From: Rasiella rasia
GTDB lineage: Bacteria > Bacteroidota > Bacteroidia > Flavobacteriales > Flavobacteriaceae
Direction: 5' to 3'
Assembly (NCBI RefSeq): GCF_011044175.1
Contig: NZ_CP049057.1
Span: 635,501 to 699,500 of the forward strand
Length of the DNA stretch: 64,000 nt
The position numbers and the translations under genes were made by a program. Positions 1-8,528 of this stretch are shown here, piece by piece. Numbering within the stretch: position 1 is the first letter of the stretch; the number at the start of each line of letters is the position of its first letter. The notes beneath the pieces were generated by a model. The model saw only the letters and a program-made list of their open reading frames with translations. It ran no database searches and was not told the DNA's origin.

Positions 1-189
1 GGCAATGTAGCATTTGACACAGACTATAACTTGGGCTATGCGCGTACCGAAGAACACTGCGCTACCTGCGGTGGGCATTTAGGTCATGTGTTTAAGGACG
101 GTCCGAGAGAGACTACCGGAGAACGCCATTGTATTAATGGCGCTGCTCTTAATTTTATACCAGAAGGAGAGGAAATTCCAAAGCAATGA
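1..189 (+). CDS. msrB: Peptide-methionine (R)-S-oxide reductase MsrB, 3' end only
   Basis: This is the last 62 codons of an MsrB, cut by the window start. The family reduces methionine-R-sulfoxide in proteins. The fragment keeps one zinc-binding CxxC pair (CATC, fragment residues 20-23), the GGHLGHVF signature, and the catalytic cysteine in RHCING. Its stop codon overlaps the start of a second msrB by four bases (ATGA), so the two are translationally coupled. The C-terminal tail ends in EIPKQ and has no added domain. The N-terminus lies outside the window, so fusion to MsrA or a signal peptide cannot be excluded. Confidence 0.9.
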   Translation, partial: GNVAFDTDYNLGYARTEEHCATCGGHLGHVFKDGPRETTGERHCINGAALNFIPEGEEIPKQ

Positions 190-581
190 GTACATATCCC
201 ATACAAAAAACTGAAGAAGAGTGGCTTGAAGAATTAGGTCCAGAACGCTACCGAATCTTACGAGAAAAAGGAACAGAACGTCCTTTTACAGGTGCTTACA
301 ACCTTACACAAGAGAAAGGAACGTACACCTGTGGCGCGTGCAATACGCAACTTTTTGAAAGCAATAGTAAATTCGACAGCGGTTGCGGATGGCCTTCGTT
401 TGACGAAAGTATTGAGGGTGCGGTGGCATATATAAAAGACACCACCCATGGAATGATACGAACAGAAATTCTTTGTGCAAGTTGTGGCAGTCATCTAGGA
501 CATGTTTTTAACGACGGCCCAACAGAAACTGGACAGCGCTATTGCGTAAACTCTTTATCCATTGATTTACAGAAAGATTAG
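186..581 (+). CDS. msrB: Peptide-methionine (R)-S-oxide reductase MsrB, second copy
   Basis: A complete 131-residue MsrB, the usual length of a stand-alone cytoplasmic enzyme, reducing methionine-R-sulfoxide with thioredoxin as likely electron donor. Two CxxC zinc pairs are visible (C49/C52 and C97/C100), with CGWPSF at 67-72 and the catalytic Cys120 in RYCVNS. There is no signal peptide. The ATG overlaps the stop of the preceding msrB in the ATGA arrangement, which fixes the start. Having two MsrBs in one transcript suggests different substrates or redox partners. A hairpin terminator follows about 25 bases downstream. The matching MsrA is in this window but far away, near 43 kb. Confidence 0.95.
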   Translation: MSTYPIQKTEEEWLEELGPERYRILREKGTERPFTGAYNLTQEKGTYTCGACNTQLFESNSKFDSGCGWPSFDESIEGAVAYIKDTTHGMIRTEILCASCGSHLGHVFNDGPTETGQRYCVNSLSIDLQKD

Positions 582-604
582 AAATTTTTTCTGTTGTTAA
601 AACT

Positions 605-640
605 AAATCCCAAATGCCAATCTATTGGAATTTGGGATTT
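605..640 (+). terminator. Hairpin terminator after the msrB pair
   Basis: An 11-bp perfect stem (AAATCCCAAAT at 605-615 with ATTTGGGATTT at 630-640) encloses a second short stem CCAA/TTGG. T-rich sequence follows. It separates the msrB pair from the downstream dihydrolipoyl dehydrogenase. Confidence 0.7.
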
Positions 641-714
641 GTTATTTGTTCCTTGCCTTTTTAGTGTTTCATTTCGTAAATTCGTAATCTCAAATTAACG
701 ATTAAAACTACGAA

Positions 715-2091
715 ATGAGTAAATACGATATCATTGTTCTTGGAAGTGGTCCTGGTGGCTATGTTGCTGCTATTCGCGCTTCGCAATTGGGCTTTAAAAC
801 AGCTATTATTGAAAAAGAAAGCCTAGGAGGCGTTTGTCTAAACTGGGGATGTATTCCAACCAAGGCATTGCTAAAAAGTGCTCAGGTATTTAACTATTTG
901 CAGCACGCAGAAGACTATGGCCTTACCGTTTCTGGAGCCGATAAAAACTTTGGAAAAGTAGTAGAACGCAGTCGTGGCGTTGCCGATGGTATGAGTAAAG
1001 GCGTACAATTTTTGATGAAGAAGAACAAAATTGACGTTATAAATGGCTTCGGAAAGCTTAAAGCAGGCAAGAAAATAGATGTTGAGGGTACAGAATATAG
1101 TGCAGATCATATTATTATTGCCACTGGTGCAAGATCTAGAGAATTGCCAAATCTTCCACAAGATGGGAAGAAGGTAATAGGATATAGAGAAGCAATGAGC
1201 TTAGAGAAACAGCCTAAATCTATGATTGTTGTAGGTAGTGGAGCTATTGGTGTAGAATTTGCACATTTCTATAACGCAATGGGTACCGATGTAACCATTG
1301 TAGAGTACCTCCCTACGCTAGTTCCTGTTGAAGATGAAGATGTTTCAAAGCAGTTTGAGCGTTCGTTTAAAAAAGCAGGAGTTAAGGTAATGACAAACGC
1401 TTCAGTAGAAAAAGTAGACACTTCAGGAAAAACAGTGAAAGCTACTGTAAAAACCAAAAAAGGAGAAGAAGTTATAGAAGCAGACGTTGTACTTTCAGCA
1501 GTAGGAATTGTTTCTAATATTGAGAATATCGGACTAGAGGATGTGGGTATCGTAACAGATAAGGGTAAGATTATGGTGAACGATTGGTACCAAACAAACA
1601 TTCCAGGATATTATGCTATTGGAGACGTGGTGCCTGGCCAAGCATTAGCACACGTTGCTTCTGCAGAAGGGATTACATGTGTTGAAAAAATTGCTGGTAT
1701 GCACGTAGAAGCTATTGACTACGGAAATATTCCTGGGTGTACGTATGCTACTCCAGAAATTGCAAGTGTTGGTATGACCGAAAAACAAGCGAAAGAAGCA
1801 GGTTATGAATTGAAGGTTGGTAAATTTCCATTTTCAGCTAGTGGAAAAGCAAGTGCTGCAGGCACCAAAGATGGCTTTGTAAAAGTAATTTTTGATGCTA
1901 AATACGGAGAATGGCTTGGCTGCCATATGATTGGCGCTGGGGTAACAGATATGATTGCCGAAGCCGTTTTAGGTAGAAAACTTGAAACAACTGGACATGA
2001 AGTTCTAAAAACCATTCACCCACACCCTACTATGAGTGAGGCTGTAATGGAAGCAGTTGCTGATGCGTATGGTGAGGTAATACACCTTTAA
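715..2091 (+). CDS. lpdA: Dihydrolipoyl dehydrogenase (E3)
   Basis: A 458-residue FAD-dependent oxidoreductase that reoxidises the dihydrolipoamide arm of 2-oxoacid dehydrogenase complexes and the glycine cleavage system. The FAD-binding motif GSGPGG lies at about 10-15, the redox disulfide C41/C46 in CLNWGCIPTK, a second nucleotide-binding fold VVGSGAIGVEFA near 172-183, and the C-terminal interface pair HPHPTMSE, which supplies the catalytic His-Glu dyad. Length is typical of the family. It stands alone, with its own terminator and no E1/E2 genes next to it, as is common for a shared E3 subunit. Mercuric reductase or glutathione reductase are excluded by the CLNWGCIPTK and HPHPT signatures. 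Confidence 0.95.
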   Translation: MSKYDIIVLGSGPGGYVAAIRASQLGFKTAIIEKESLGGVCLNWGCIPTKALLKSAQVFNYLQHAEDYGLTVSGADKNFGKVVERSRGVADGMSKGVQFLMKKNKIDVINGFGKLKAGKKIDVEGTEYSADHIIIATGARSRELPNLPQDGKKVIGYREAMSLEKQPKSMIVVGSGAIGVEFAHFYNAMGTDVTIVEYLPTLVPVEDEDVSKQFERSFKKAGVKVMTNASVEKVDTSGKTVKATVKTKKGEEVIEADVVLSAVGIVSNIENIGLEDVGIVTDKGKIMVNDWYQTNIPGYYAIGDVVPGQALAHVASAEGITCVEKIAGMHVEAIDYGNIPGCTYATPEIASVGMTEKQAKEAGYELKVGKFPFSASGKASAAGTKDGFVKVIFDAKYGEWLGCHMIGAGVTDMIAEAVLGRKLETTGHEVLKTIHPHPTMSEAVMEAVADAYGEVIHL

Positions 2092-2110
2092 AAACATAAA
2101 TAAATTCTAT

Positions 2111-2144
2111 AAAATGCGGCTCAACATTGAGTCGCATTTTTTTT
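2111..2144 (+). terminator. Terminator after lpdA
   Basis: A 13-bp stem (AAATGCGGCTCAA with TTGAGTCGCATTT, one G-U pair) is followed by an eight-T run. The T-run ends at the stop codon of the convergent minus-strand gene, so both transcripts probably end here. Confidence 0.8.
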
Positions 2145-2616
2145 AAAAACTATACCCAAGACCTAAGAATAATACATTTGGAGACAGCTCTTCAAGGCCT
2201 AAAGTGTATTTTAGATTTAGCTCAACATTATCAGAGAAATGATATGCTGCACTAACATCGGCTCGCACTTTAAACTTAGTCGTAAAAAAGTCGAAGAAAT
2301 AGTTGATACTCGGTCCTACAAGTAAACTGAGATCATTAGATACGTAGTATTCTGCGTATAGCGGAGCGTTGATAAACCGAAACTCTCCTACTCCTTTATA
2401 CAGCACTTCGGGTTGAATATGAAAATTTTCACTTACTGTAAAATCTACGAACAGACCACCAAAGTAACCGAATTCGGTTTCTGGACGTTCTCCAAATTGC
2501 TCTTGATTTTCAGTAAAAAATGTTAGATTAACCCCGCCTTTTATTCCAACATCTGTTTGAGCACTTGCGTAATAATGCATGCTGAAAAGGATAGTTAAAA
2601 GAATTACATTTTTCAT
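2143..2616 (-). CDS. Small outer-membrane beta-barrel protein
   Basis: A 157-residue exported protein with a signal peptide ending ...YYASAQ and a mature start TDVGIKGGVNLTFF. It resembles the PorT/porin-like family (outer membrane protein beta-barrel domain, PF13568-like) typical of Bacteroidota. Amphipathic strands alternate through the chain, and it ends in the aromatic LGLGYSF, the usual outer-membrane insertion signal. It is shorter than its neighbours in the array (around 190-220 residues). It may be a later duplicate or a smaller eight-strand barrel. Substrate or function is unknown. It is the distal member of a minus-strand cluster. Confidence 0.8.
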   Translation of the reverse strand: MKNVILLTILFSMHYYASAQTDVGIKGGVNLTFFTENQEQFGERPETEFGYFGGLFVDFTVSENFHIQPEVLYKGVGEFRFINAPLYAEYYVSNDLSLLVGPSINYFFDFFTTKFKVRADVSAAYHFSDNVELNLKYTLGLEELSPNVLFLGLGYSF

Positions 2617-2658
2617 AGCATAAAGAAATGCGTTAAAATTTATTTTGAAAGTACCTAC

Positions 2659-3072
2659 CTACATAAAGTATTGCAAAGCAAGATCGTAACTACGTAAGCC
2701 AAACCCCATGATAACTCCTACGGCATTCGGAGAAATATATGATTGATGCCGCACCTCTTCTCTTGAAAACGTATTTGAAATATGAACTTCTACCACAGGC
2801 GTTTCAATAGCTTTTACTGCATCTCCAATACCCACCGAAGTGTGCGTATATGCAGCAGCGTTTAAAATTATCCCATCATAGCTAAAGCCTAATTCTTGGA
2901 GTTTATTTATGAGCTCTCCTTCTACATTAGACTGGTAGTGAGATAGTTCAACATCAGTATATTTAAACTGTAGTTCAGAGAAATACTCCTGAAACGATTT
3001 TGAACCATATATCTCAGGTTCTCGAGTTCCTAGAAGGTTTAGGTTAGGACCGTTTATGATGGCTATTTTCAT
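2659..3072 (-). CDS. aroQ: 3-dehydroquinate dehydratase, type II
   Basis: Catalyses dehydration of 3-dehydroquinate to 3-dehydroshikimate in the shikimate pathway, in the cytoplasm. The type II signature IINGPNLNLLGTREPEIYG is at the N-terminus with the catalytic tyrosine (Y of IYG), followed by NAAAYTHTSVGIGDA and VEVHISN with the catalytic histidine. About 137 residues, slightly shorter than the usual 145. An in-frame start five codons upstream exists, but the ATG before KIAIINGPN matches the family N-terminus and was chosen. The gene sits inside a run of beta-barrel genes with which it has no metabolic connection. Confidence 0.95.
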   Translation of the reverse strand: MKIAIINGPNLNLLGTREPEIYGSKSFQEYFSELQFKYTDVELSHYQSNVEGELINKLQELGFSYDGIILNAAAYTHTSVGIGDAVKAIETPVVEVHISNTFSREEVRHQSYISPNAVGVIMGFGLRSYDLALQYFM

Positions 3073-3093
3073 GTTATAAATATACATATAAAA

Positions 3094-3118
3094 AAAATCG
3101 GGTGAAGTACCCGATTTT
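3094..3118 (-). terminator. Terminator of the 3138-3626 beta-barrel gene
   Basis: Perfect 10-bp stem AAAATCGGGT/ACCCGATTTT with a 5-base loop, followed on the minus strand by an eight-T run. It sits just upstream of aroQ, so aroQ probably has its own promoter very close to its start. Confidence 0.8.
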
Positions 3119-3137
3119 ATATTGTGTGTAATTTAGT

Positions 3138-3626
3138 CTAGAACCCGAAATGCAATCCAGCTCGAGCATGAACATAACCCGCATCTAATACCACGTACTT
3201 AACTTCGGCAAAAACACTCACGTTGTCAACAATAGTGTAGCGATAGCCCGTACCTAGGTTAATACCAAATTCAGAATCTGTAACAGTACTTTCTCCCGTC
3301 ACAAGTCCGCCCCCTAACCCTAAGTTTTTAACAGTAAGCGACAGATATTCTCCACCAGCCAATGCATATAGATTATCTACCACGTAATATCTTCCATTTA
3401 AGTCAAGAGCAAGCCATTTATCTCTAATACCTCCATCTTCTGTAGCTGCAAAAGTTCCATTAAACGCAATACCCCATTTTTCATTAAAGTCGTAGTTTAG
3501 ATCTGCTCCTGCACCAACGGCATCTATTTCTGTAAGATACCCAGCATGTATACCAGCTCCGAAGCCTTGTGCCTGCATGGCGTAGGTTGAAAGCGCTAAC
3601 GTAGCAATAAATAAGAATTTTTTCAT
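3138..3626 (-). CDS. Outer-membrane beta-barrel protein
   Basis: A 162-residue exported protein. The signal peptide runs through ...STYAMQAQ and the mature protein begins GFGAGIHAGYL. Alternating hydrophobic strands with glycine and tyrosine turns, and a C-terminal aromatic ending (HARAGLHFGF), support a small barrel of the OmpW/OmpA-barrel size. It differs more in sequence from the other five barrel genes here: it lacks the KFGAKAGVNF start motif they share. It has its own terminator. Ligand and role are unknown. Confidence 0.75.
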   Translation of the reverse strand: MKKFLFIATLALSTYAMQAQGFGAGIHAGYLTEIDAVGAGADLNYDFNEKWGIAFNGTFAATEDGGIRDKWLALDLNGRYYVVDNLYALAGGEYLSLTVKNLGLGGGLVTGESTVTDSEFGINLGTGYRYTIVDNVSVFAEVKYVVLDAGYVHARAGLHFGF

Positions 3627-3682
3627 TGAATTGTTTTTAAGTAATTATCATATTCAAAAATACACTTTTTAAACATAAAAAA

Positions 3683-3704
3683 AGCAGGAGTATAAGCTCC
3701 TGCT
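3683..3704 (-). terminator. Terminator of the 3727-4296 beta-barrel gene
   Basis: 8-bp GC-rich stem AGCAGGAG/CTCCTGCT with a short loop, followed on the minus strand by seven T residues. Confidence 0.8.
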
Positions 3705-3726
3705 AAAAATATTGTTGGATTATTTT

Positions 3727-4296
3727 CTATTCAAAAAACCAGCCTACAGAAACACTAAATACTGAATTTGCTGCTTCTATATCATTATCTTCAAAAACAC
3801 TAATAAAGTCTGACGCATACCTTAACTGGAAAAACAACCCTAAATCGGGTAGCTGATATTGAGCACCAATAGCGTTACTAACGATAAAGCTCTTAGCCTC
3901 CACATCTATGGTTCCAGCATTTGTATCTTCTTCGCCAACTAAGTTAAATCCAAATTGAGGACCGCCATGTAGACTTAGCCCTTTAGCTACAGTAAAATCT
4001 ACTAACACAGGCACATTTATATAATCAAGATTACCTGTTGCCTCAACACCAAAAAGATTGTAAGTGTAGCCCTGTCTAGAGTATACTAATTCTGGTTGTA
4101 GCGCAAGCCAGCTATTCAGGCCAATGTTTGCTAGACCTCCAATATGGAAATCGGTTTGTCCATCTAAACTCCTCACACTATCTCCATAAAGTCCCGAAAA
4201 ATTCACACCAGCTTTGGCACCAAATTTAGTTTCCTGGGCATTTACGGTAAGCGTTGCTAATAGAACCAAGGTCATTATACACACGTATTTTTTCAT
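3727..4296 (-). CDS. Outer-membrane beta-barrel protein, PorT-like family
   Basis: A 189-residue exported protein with a signal peptide ending ATLTVNAQ and the mature start ETKFGAKAGVNFSGLYGD, which is shared with the neighbours at 4415, 5236 and 5872. Further family landmarks are FHIGGLANIGLNSW, LQPELVYSRQGY, LDYINVPVLVDFTV and GGPQFGFNL. It ends VGWFFE. This is the porin-like outer membrane beta-barrel family widespread in Bacteroidota; no transport substrate is established from sequence. It has its own terminator, so it may be transcribed independently of the other array members. Confidence 0.85.
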   Translation of the reverse strand: MKKYVCIMTLVLLATLTVNAQETKFGAKAGVNFSGLYGDSVRSLDGQTDFHIGGLANIGLNSWLALQPELVYSRQGYTYNLFGVEATGNLDYINVPVLVDFTVAKGLSLHGGPQFGFNLVGEEDTNAGTIDVEAKSFIVSNAIGAQYQLPDLGLFFQLRYASDFISVFEDNDIEAANSVFSVSVGWFFE

Positions 4297-4370
4297 TTTG
4301 TATTTATTTTATTAGGGTTAAAAATTATCAAATTTTGGTAATTCAAATTATAAGTATTAGCTACATAAAA

Positions 4371-4393
4371 AAACAGGAGCTCGGCTCCTGTTT
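4371..4393 (-). terminator. Terminator of the 4415-5077 beta-barrel gene
   Basis: Perfect 10-bp stem AAACAGGAGC/GCTCCTGTTT with a 3-base loop, followed on the minus strand by a T-rich run. Confidence 0.8.
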
Positions 4394-4414
4394 CTGCAAC
4401 TTTTTTAGGTTGTA

Positions 4415-5077
4415 TTAGAAAGAATATCCAACAGATAATTGGGCAACATTATTTTGATTCTTAAAATTGTCAGAACCTGGTCCATCATTTATGTTAGATA
4501 AACCCAATGCATAGCGCGCACTAAAAAATACACCCATAGGTAATCTGTACGTAGCTCCAGCGGCTAAACTAAAGTCAGTTCCTTTTACAGAATCTGAAAT
4601 ATCTTGTTCGCCACCAGATTGCGATTCAATAATAGCAATTACTTCAGGCGTTGCATTCTCTCCACTCACTTCTATATCATTTTCTCTATTAGCAGATGCA
4701 AGAAATCCAATTTGCGGACCAGCTTCTACAGAAAATTCTTCTGTAAAATAATATTTACCCAAAATTGGAATATTTATATAGTCTATTTTTTGCTTTGATG
4801 TAGATTTAGCTGTTATACCTATGTCACTAGTTGTTTCTTCAAACTTATTGCCTTGCGCAGAATAAAGAATCTCAGGCTGTATACCAAATTTCTCGCTTAT
4901 AAGAATTTCAACCAACCCTCCAATATGGAAACCTGTTAAACCTTCAGAATCCTCAGTAAAATCTCCTCCAACACTTGCAAAATTTACACCTGCCTTCGCA
5001 CCAAACTTAATATCTTGTGCATTAGTAAAGGTGAAAGCAAATAATGCGATTGCAACTAAAACTACTTGTTTTTTCAT
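4415..5077 (-). CDS. Outer-membrane beta-barrel protein, PorT-like family
   Basis: At 220 residues this is the longest barrel of the cluster. The signal peptide (LFAFTFTNAQ) is almost identical to that of the next gene at 5236, marking them as recent duplicates. The mature start DIKFGAKAGVNFAS and the conserved IGGLVEILISEKFGIQPEIL, DYINIPILGKYY and GPQIGFLAS segments follow. The extra length comes from a loop near 140-165, rich in Glu, Ser and Gly, likely surface-exposed, which the sister copy lacks. It ends LSVGYSF. Function unknown. Confidence 0.85.
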   Translation of the reverse strand: MKKQVVLVAIALFAFTFTNAQDIKFGAKAGVNFASVGGDFTEDSEGLTGFHIGGLVEILISEKFGIQPEILYSAQGNKFEETTSDIGITAKSTSKQKIDYINIPILGKYYFTEEFSVEAGPQIGFLASANRENDIEVSGENATPEVIAIIESQSGGEQDISDSVKGTDFSLAAGATYRLPMGVFFSARYALGLSNINDGPGSDNFKNQNNVAQLSVGYSF

Positions 5078-5235
5078 AATTATTTTGTTTAGATTAATCT
5101 TTCAGTCCTAAGAACATCGTTTTTAGCACCTATTGGGATTAATATTTGTTAATAAACTACACTGTTTTTTATTCGTATTCTTTCAGTAGAAAGAACAATA
5201 TATGCGTAACAATTGTCAATTATTGATGTCGCTCT

Positions 5236-5799
5236 CTAATTGAAGAAATAACCAACTGAGAGGCTTACAACAGAATTTTTTCCCGAAAAATCTTCAATAA
5301 TATCTGTTACACCCACGGTATAACGAGCTTGAAAAAAAACACCTACTGGAAGTTTGTACTGAGCTCCTATAGCACCTGCAATATCCAGGCTTTCAATAGT
5401 ATCAATATCTACTTCATTATCGGTTTGATTGTCCTTTACAATAGCATTTAGATTTATACCTATTTGCGGCCCACCTTGTAAGCTAAACCCATCGGCAACA
5501 GTAACGTCTGCCATAATAGGAATATTCAAATAATCTAAAAATGCTTTTACATCGGCAGCTCCATCTTCAAAACCTTGTCTAGAATAGAGTACTTCCGGTT
5601 GTATTGCAAAAATATCAGACACTCCAATATTTACAACACCTCCAAAATGAATGCTGGCTTTTCCATCAAATCCATCGGCATCATCTCCTGTTACAGACGC
5701 CAAATTAAGTCCCGCCTTGGCACCAAACTTCACGTCTTGTGCATTGGTAAATGTGAATGCAAATAATGCAATCACCATTAATACTACTTGGTTTTTCAT
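5236..5799 (-). CDS. Outer-membrane beta-barrel protein, PorT-like family
   Basis: A 187-residue exported barrel with a signal peptide (ALFAFTFTNAQ) and mature start (DVKFGAKAGLNLASVTGDD) nearly the same as the 4415-5077 product. It carries the family segments IQPEVLYSRQGF, FLDYLNIPIMADVTV and GGPQIGINLN and ends LSVGYFFN. Both flanks are AT-rich, and about 158 bases separate it from the sister copy without an obvious hairpin. Function is unknown; duplication followed by loop divergence suggests variation of the surface-exposed part. Confidence 0.85.
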   Translation of the reverse strand: MKNQVVLMVIALFAFTFTNAQDVKFGAKAGLNLASVTGDDADGFDGKASIHFGGVVNIGVSDIFAIQPEVLYSRQGFEDGAADVKAFLDYLNIPIMADVTVADGFSLQGGPQIGINLNAIVKDNQTDNEVDIDTIESLDIAGAIGAQYKLPVGVFFQARYTVGVTDIIEDFSGKNSVVSLSVGYFFN

Positions 5800-5871
5800 C
5801 GTTATATTAGTTTAAGTTAGTTATTAAAACTACAAAAAATAATTAAGCCACTCTATAGGGCAATTGACTTA

Positions 5872-6429
5872 TTATAGGAAACTATAACCTACAGAAAGTG
5901 TTACTACACTGTTTTTACCACTCGCTCCTGGTGCGTCTGGAACATCAGAAAAACCAAAATTATAACGCCCTTCTAAACGCAGGCCTAGTGGCACATCGTA
6001 GCCTAATCCCACAATTCCAGATACATCAAAGTCGTTAATAGCAATATCGTTAATTACTTCACCAATTACTGTTTGTGTCTCGTCATTTACTACAACACCA
6101 AATTGAGGTCCTGCTTGTACGTGAAAACCTTTCGCAATATATACTTTAGCTACGATTGGTACATTTACATAATCTAAATCAAATTCACCTGCGTCAAATT
6201 CGGCTCCTTGCTGCGAGTACAATAAATCTGCCTGAATTCCTAAGCGGTCATTAAACTTTCCACCTACAAAAGCACCCACTACAATACCGGTTCTGCTGCT
6301 TAAGTCTAACCCTTGCGCATCACTAATACTTGCGAAGTTAACACCCGCCTTTATACCAAAATCAATTCCTTGCGCCGAAACAGCTGTTGCCATACAAGCG
6401 AAAATAAAAACTAAACATATTTTTTTCAT
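5872..6429 (-). CDS. Outer-membrane beta-barrel protein, PorT-like family
   Basis: A 185-residue exported barrel that heads the array. The start was set at the ATG before KKICLVFIFACMATAVSAQ because this gives a proper signal peptide; an in-frame start 15 codons upstream would put charged residues ahead of it. The mature protein begins GIDFGIKAGVNFASI and carries LQADLLYSQQGAEF-type, LDYVNVPIVAKVYI and GPQFGVVVN segments, ending LSVGYSFL. A TATATTTG box on the minus strand (6456-6463) is a plausible -7 element. Role unknown. Confidence 0.8.
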   Translation of the reverse strand: MKKICLVFIFACMATAVSAQGIDFGIKAGVNFASISDAQGLDLSSRTGIVVGAFVGGKFNDRLGIQADLLYSQQGAEFDAGEFDLDYVNVPIVAKVYIAKGFHVQAGPQFGVVVNDETQTVIGEVINDIAINDFDVSGIVGLGYDVPLGLRLEGRYNFGFSDVPDAPGASGKNSVVTLSVGYSFL

Positions 6430-6524
6430 TGTTGTTATTTTTAAATTAAACAGCTCAAATATAATTGAAACCATCCCTCTTATTTGCTAATATTATATTA
6501 AATTGACTTATAAATACGGTTTTC

Positions 6525-7424
6525 ATGAAATGGCAACAAGCCCTAAACGATTATAACAACTACCTCCGTATAGAACGCGGACTTTCAGAAAACACCATAC
6601 AGAATTACACCTTAGACATTCGTAAACTATATATTTGGTTAGAAGATAATGCTAGTGAAGACTCTCCTATTAATATCACTGAAGAGCGTATACTTCAGTT
6701 TATTTACGACCTAGGAAAAACAATGAATCCGAAATCTCAAAGTAGGATTATCTCCGGGCTTAGAGGATTTTTCAATTTTCTAATTTTTGAAGGATATCGT
6801 ACTACCAACCCCCTAGAGCTTGTAGAAAGTCCAAAAACAGGTAGAAAACTACCAGATACGCTCTCTATCCAAGAAATTGACAGCATTATACAAGCCATTG
6901 ACCTAGCAACTCCCCAAGGCGAGCGCAATCGTGCTATTTTAGAAACACTTTACGCCTGCGGACTGCGTGTATCTGAATTAATAACACTGAAAATATCTGA
7001 CTTGTTTTTTGAGGAAGGCTTTATTAAAATCACAGGAAAAGGCAACAAACAACGTTTTGTACCTATTGGAGATAATACCATTAAATATATTGAAATCTAT
7101 AGATCTGAAATTAGAGTACACCAACAACCAAAACCAGAGGCAAAAGACACCTTATTCTTAAACAGAAGGGGCAACGGACTTACCCGGGCTATGATTTTTA
7201 CCATCATAAAACAACTCACCGAAAAAGCAGGAATCAATAAAGCTATTAGTCCGCATACCTTTAGGCACTCATTTGCCACGCATTTACTTGAAAATGGTGC
7301 CGACTTAAGGGCGATTCAACAAATGCTGGGTCATGAGAGTATTACTACTACTGAAATATACACCCACGTAGAAACTTCTCACCTTACTCGAGTGATGCAG
7401 AAATTTCACCCTAGAAGTAATTAG
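6525..7424 (+). CDS. xerD: Site-specific tyrosine recombinase XerD
   Basis: 299 residues, the normal XerC/D length. An N-terminal SAM-like core-binding domain (about 1-95) precedes the catalytic domain. The full catalytic set is present: R148 (GLRVSEL), K172 (GKGNKQR), H244 and R247 (HTFRHSFATHLL), H270 (MLGH) and the nucleophile Y279 (EIYTHV). The family resolves chromosome dimers at dif. There is no phage or integron context and no attachment-site repeat nearby, so a housekeeping role is preferred over an integrase. Which of XerC or XerD it corresponds to rests on general resemblance only. Confidence 0.9.
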   Translation: MKWQQALNDYNNYLRIERGLSENTIQNYTLDIRKLYIWLEDNASEDSPINITEERILQFIYDLGKTMNPKSQSRIISGLRGFFNFLIFEGYRTTNPLELVESPKTGRKLPDTLSIQEIDSIIQAIDLATPQGERNRAILETLYACGLRVSELITLKISDLFFEEGFIKITGKGNKQRFVPIGDNTIKYIEIYRSEIRVHQQPKPEAKDTLFLNRRGNGLTRAMIFTIIKQLTEKAGINKAISPHTFRHSFATHLLENGADLRAIQQMLGHESITTTEIYTHVETSHLTRVMQKFHPRSN

Positions 7425-7504
7425 CCGTTAAAGAAACGCTAAACTGCCTTATACGCTTCGGAAAAAGTGAATTCTTACGTAATTTATACCCTAAATAAAA
7501 TACT

Positions 7505-8455
7505 ATGAAAACATTACAATTTGACAATAAAGACACAGTACATGCTATTGGTCTAGGAACCTGGAAAGCTACAGGAAACAAAGTGAAACAAGCCGTAAAA
7601 GATGCACTCTACGCAGGATACCGCCATATAGACACAGCGGCTGTTTATGGCAATGAAGTAGAAATTGGAGAAGCACTAGCCGAAGTCTTCGCTGAAGGCA
7701 GCATCTTTAGAGAAGATGTATTTGTTACTTCAAAACTTTGGAACGACGCTCACAAAGAAGGGCAAGTAATTCCGGCATTACAAGATTCGTTGAGTAAGCT
7801 AAAATTAGACTACCTAGATTTATACTTAGTGCATTGGCCTGTCGCTTTTAAAAATGGAGTCAATTTTCCGCAGAAACCATCAGACTACTATTCATTAGAA
7901 GAGGTGCCTCTCATAGAAACTTGGAAACAAATGGAAACAGCCAAAGATTCAGGCATGACCAGACATATTGGGGTTTCAAATTTCAGCAAAAAGAAATTAC
8001 AAGAATTGGTATCTAACGCCAAAACGAAACCTGAAATGAACCAAGTAGAGCTCCACCCGTTACTACAACAACGAGATTTGGTAGACTACTGTGCTCAAGA
8101 AAACATCTTCGTTACCGCCTACTCTCCCCTAGGTTCTGGAGATCGTTCTGAAGCCATGAAAGGCGAAGATGAACCTAATTTGTTTGAAATAGAAACCATT
8201 CAGAATATTGCTAGAAAGCACAACGCATCTATCGGGCAGGTGCTTATTAATTGGCATACACAACGCGGTACAGCGGTAATTCCGAAATCGACTAGCGAAG
8301 AACATATTAGAGAGAATTTTAAGGCAGCACGCATTGAATTAGACGACTCTGACTTAAAAGAAATTGAAAGTTTAGATCGTGGGCAGCGATTTATAACGGG
8401 TACGTTTTTTGAAGAACCTAGTAAAGGATATGTAGATATTTACGATGAAGCATAG
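7505..8455 (+). CDS. Aldo/keto reductase
   Basis: A 316-residue NADPH-dependent oxidoreductase of the aldo/keto reductase TIM-barrel family. The catalytic tetrad is complete: D43 (HIDTA), Y48 (VYGNE), K77 (TSKLW) and H110 (LVHWP). The cofactor-binding C-terminal segment VIPKSTSEEHIRENF is also present. The physiological substrate cannot be read from the sequence; members reduce a wide range of aldehydes and ketones. It is monocistronic, ending at a strong bidirectional terminator shared with convergent rny. Confidence 0.9.
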   Translation: MKTLQFDNKDTVHAIGLGTWKATGNKVKQAVKDALYAGYRHIDTAAVYGNEVEIGEALAEVFAEGSIFREDVFVTSKLWNDAHKEGQVIPALQDSLSKLKLDYLDLYLVHWPVAFKNGVNFPQKPSDYYSLEEVPLIETWKQMETAKDSGMTRHIGVSNFSKKKLQELVSNAKTKPEMNQVELHPLLQQRDLVDYCAQENIFVTAYSPLGSGDRSEAMKGEDEPNLFEIETIQNIARKHNASIGQVLINWHTQRGTAVIPKSTSEEHIRENFKAARIELDDSDLKEIESLDRGQRFITGTFFEEPSKGYVDIYDEA

Positions 8456-8476
8456 CTTTTACAAGTGATTATAAAC

Positions 8477-8509
8477 AAAAAACTCGGACAGAATTTGTCC
8501 GAGTTTTTT
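8477..8509. terminator. Bidirectional terminator between aldo/keto reductase and rny
   Basis: A 14-bp stem AAAAAACTCGGACA/TGTCCGAGTTTTTT with a 5-base loop. It has an A-run on the left and a T-run on the right, so it can end both convergent transcripts. Confidence 0.9.
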
Positions 8510-8528
8510 ATGTTTATACGTTTCGCTA

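Noticed and set aside
6525-7424. Phage or integron integrase
   Set aside because: Sequence and length fit the housekeeping XerD, and no att-like repeats, tRNA or phage genes are nearby.
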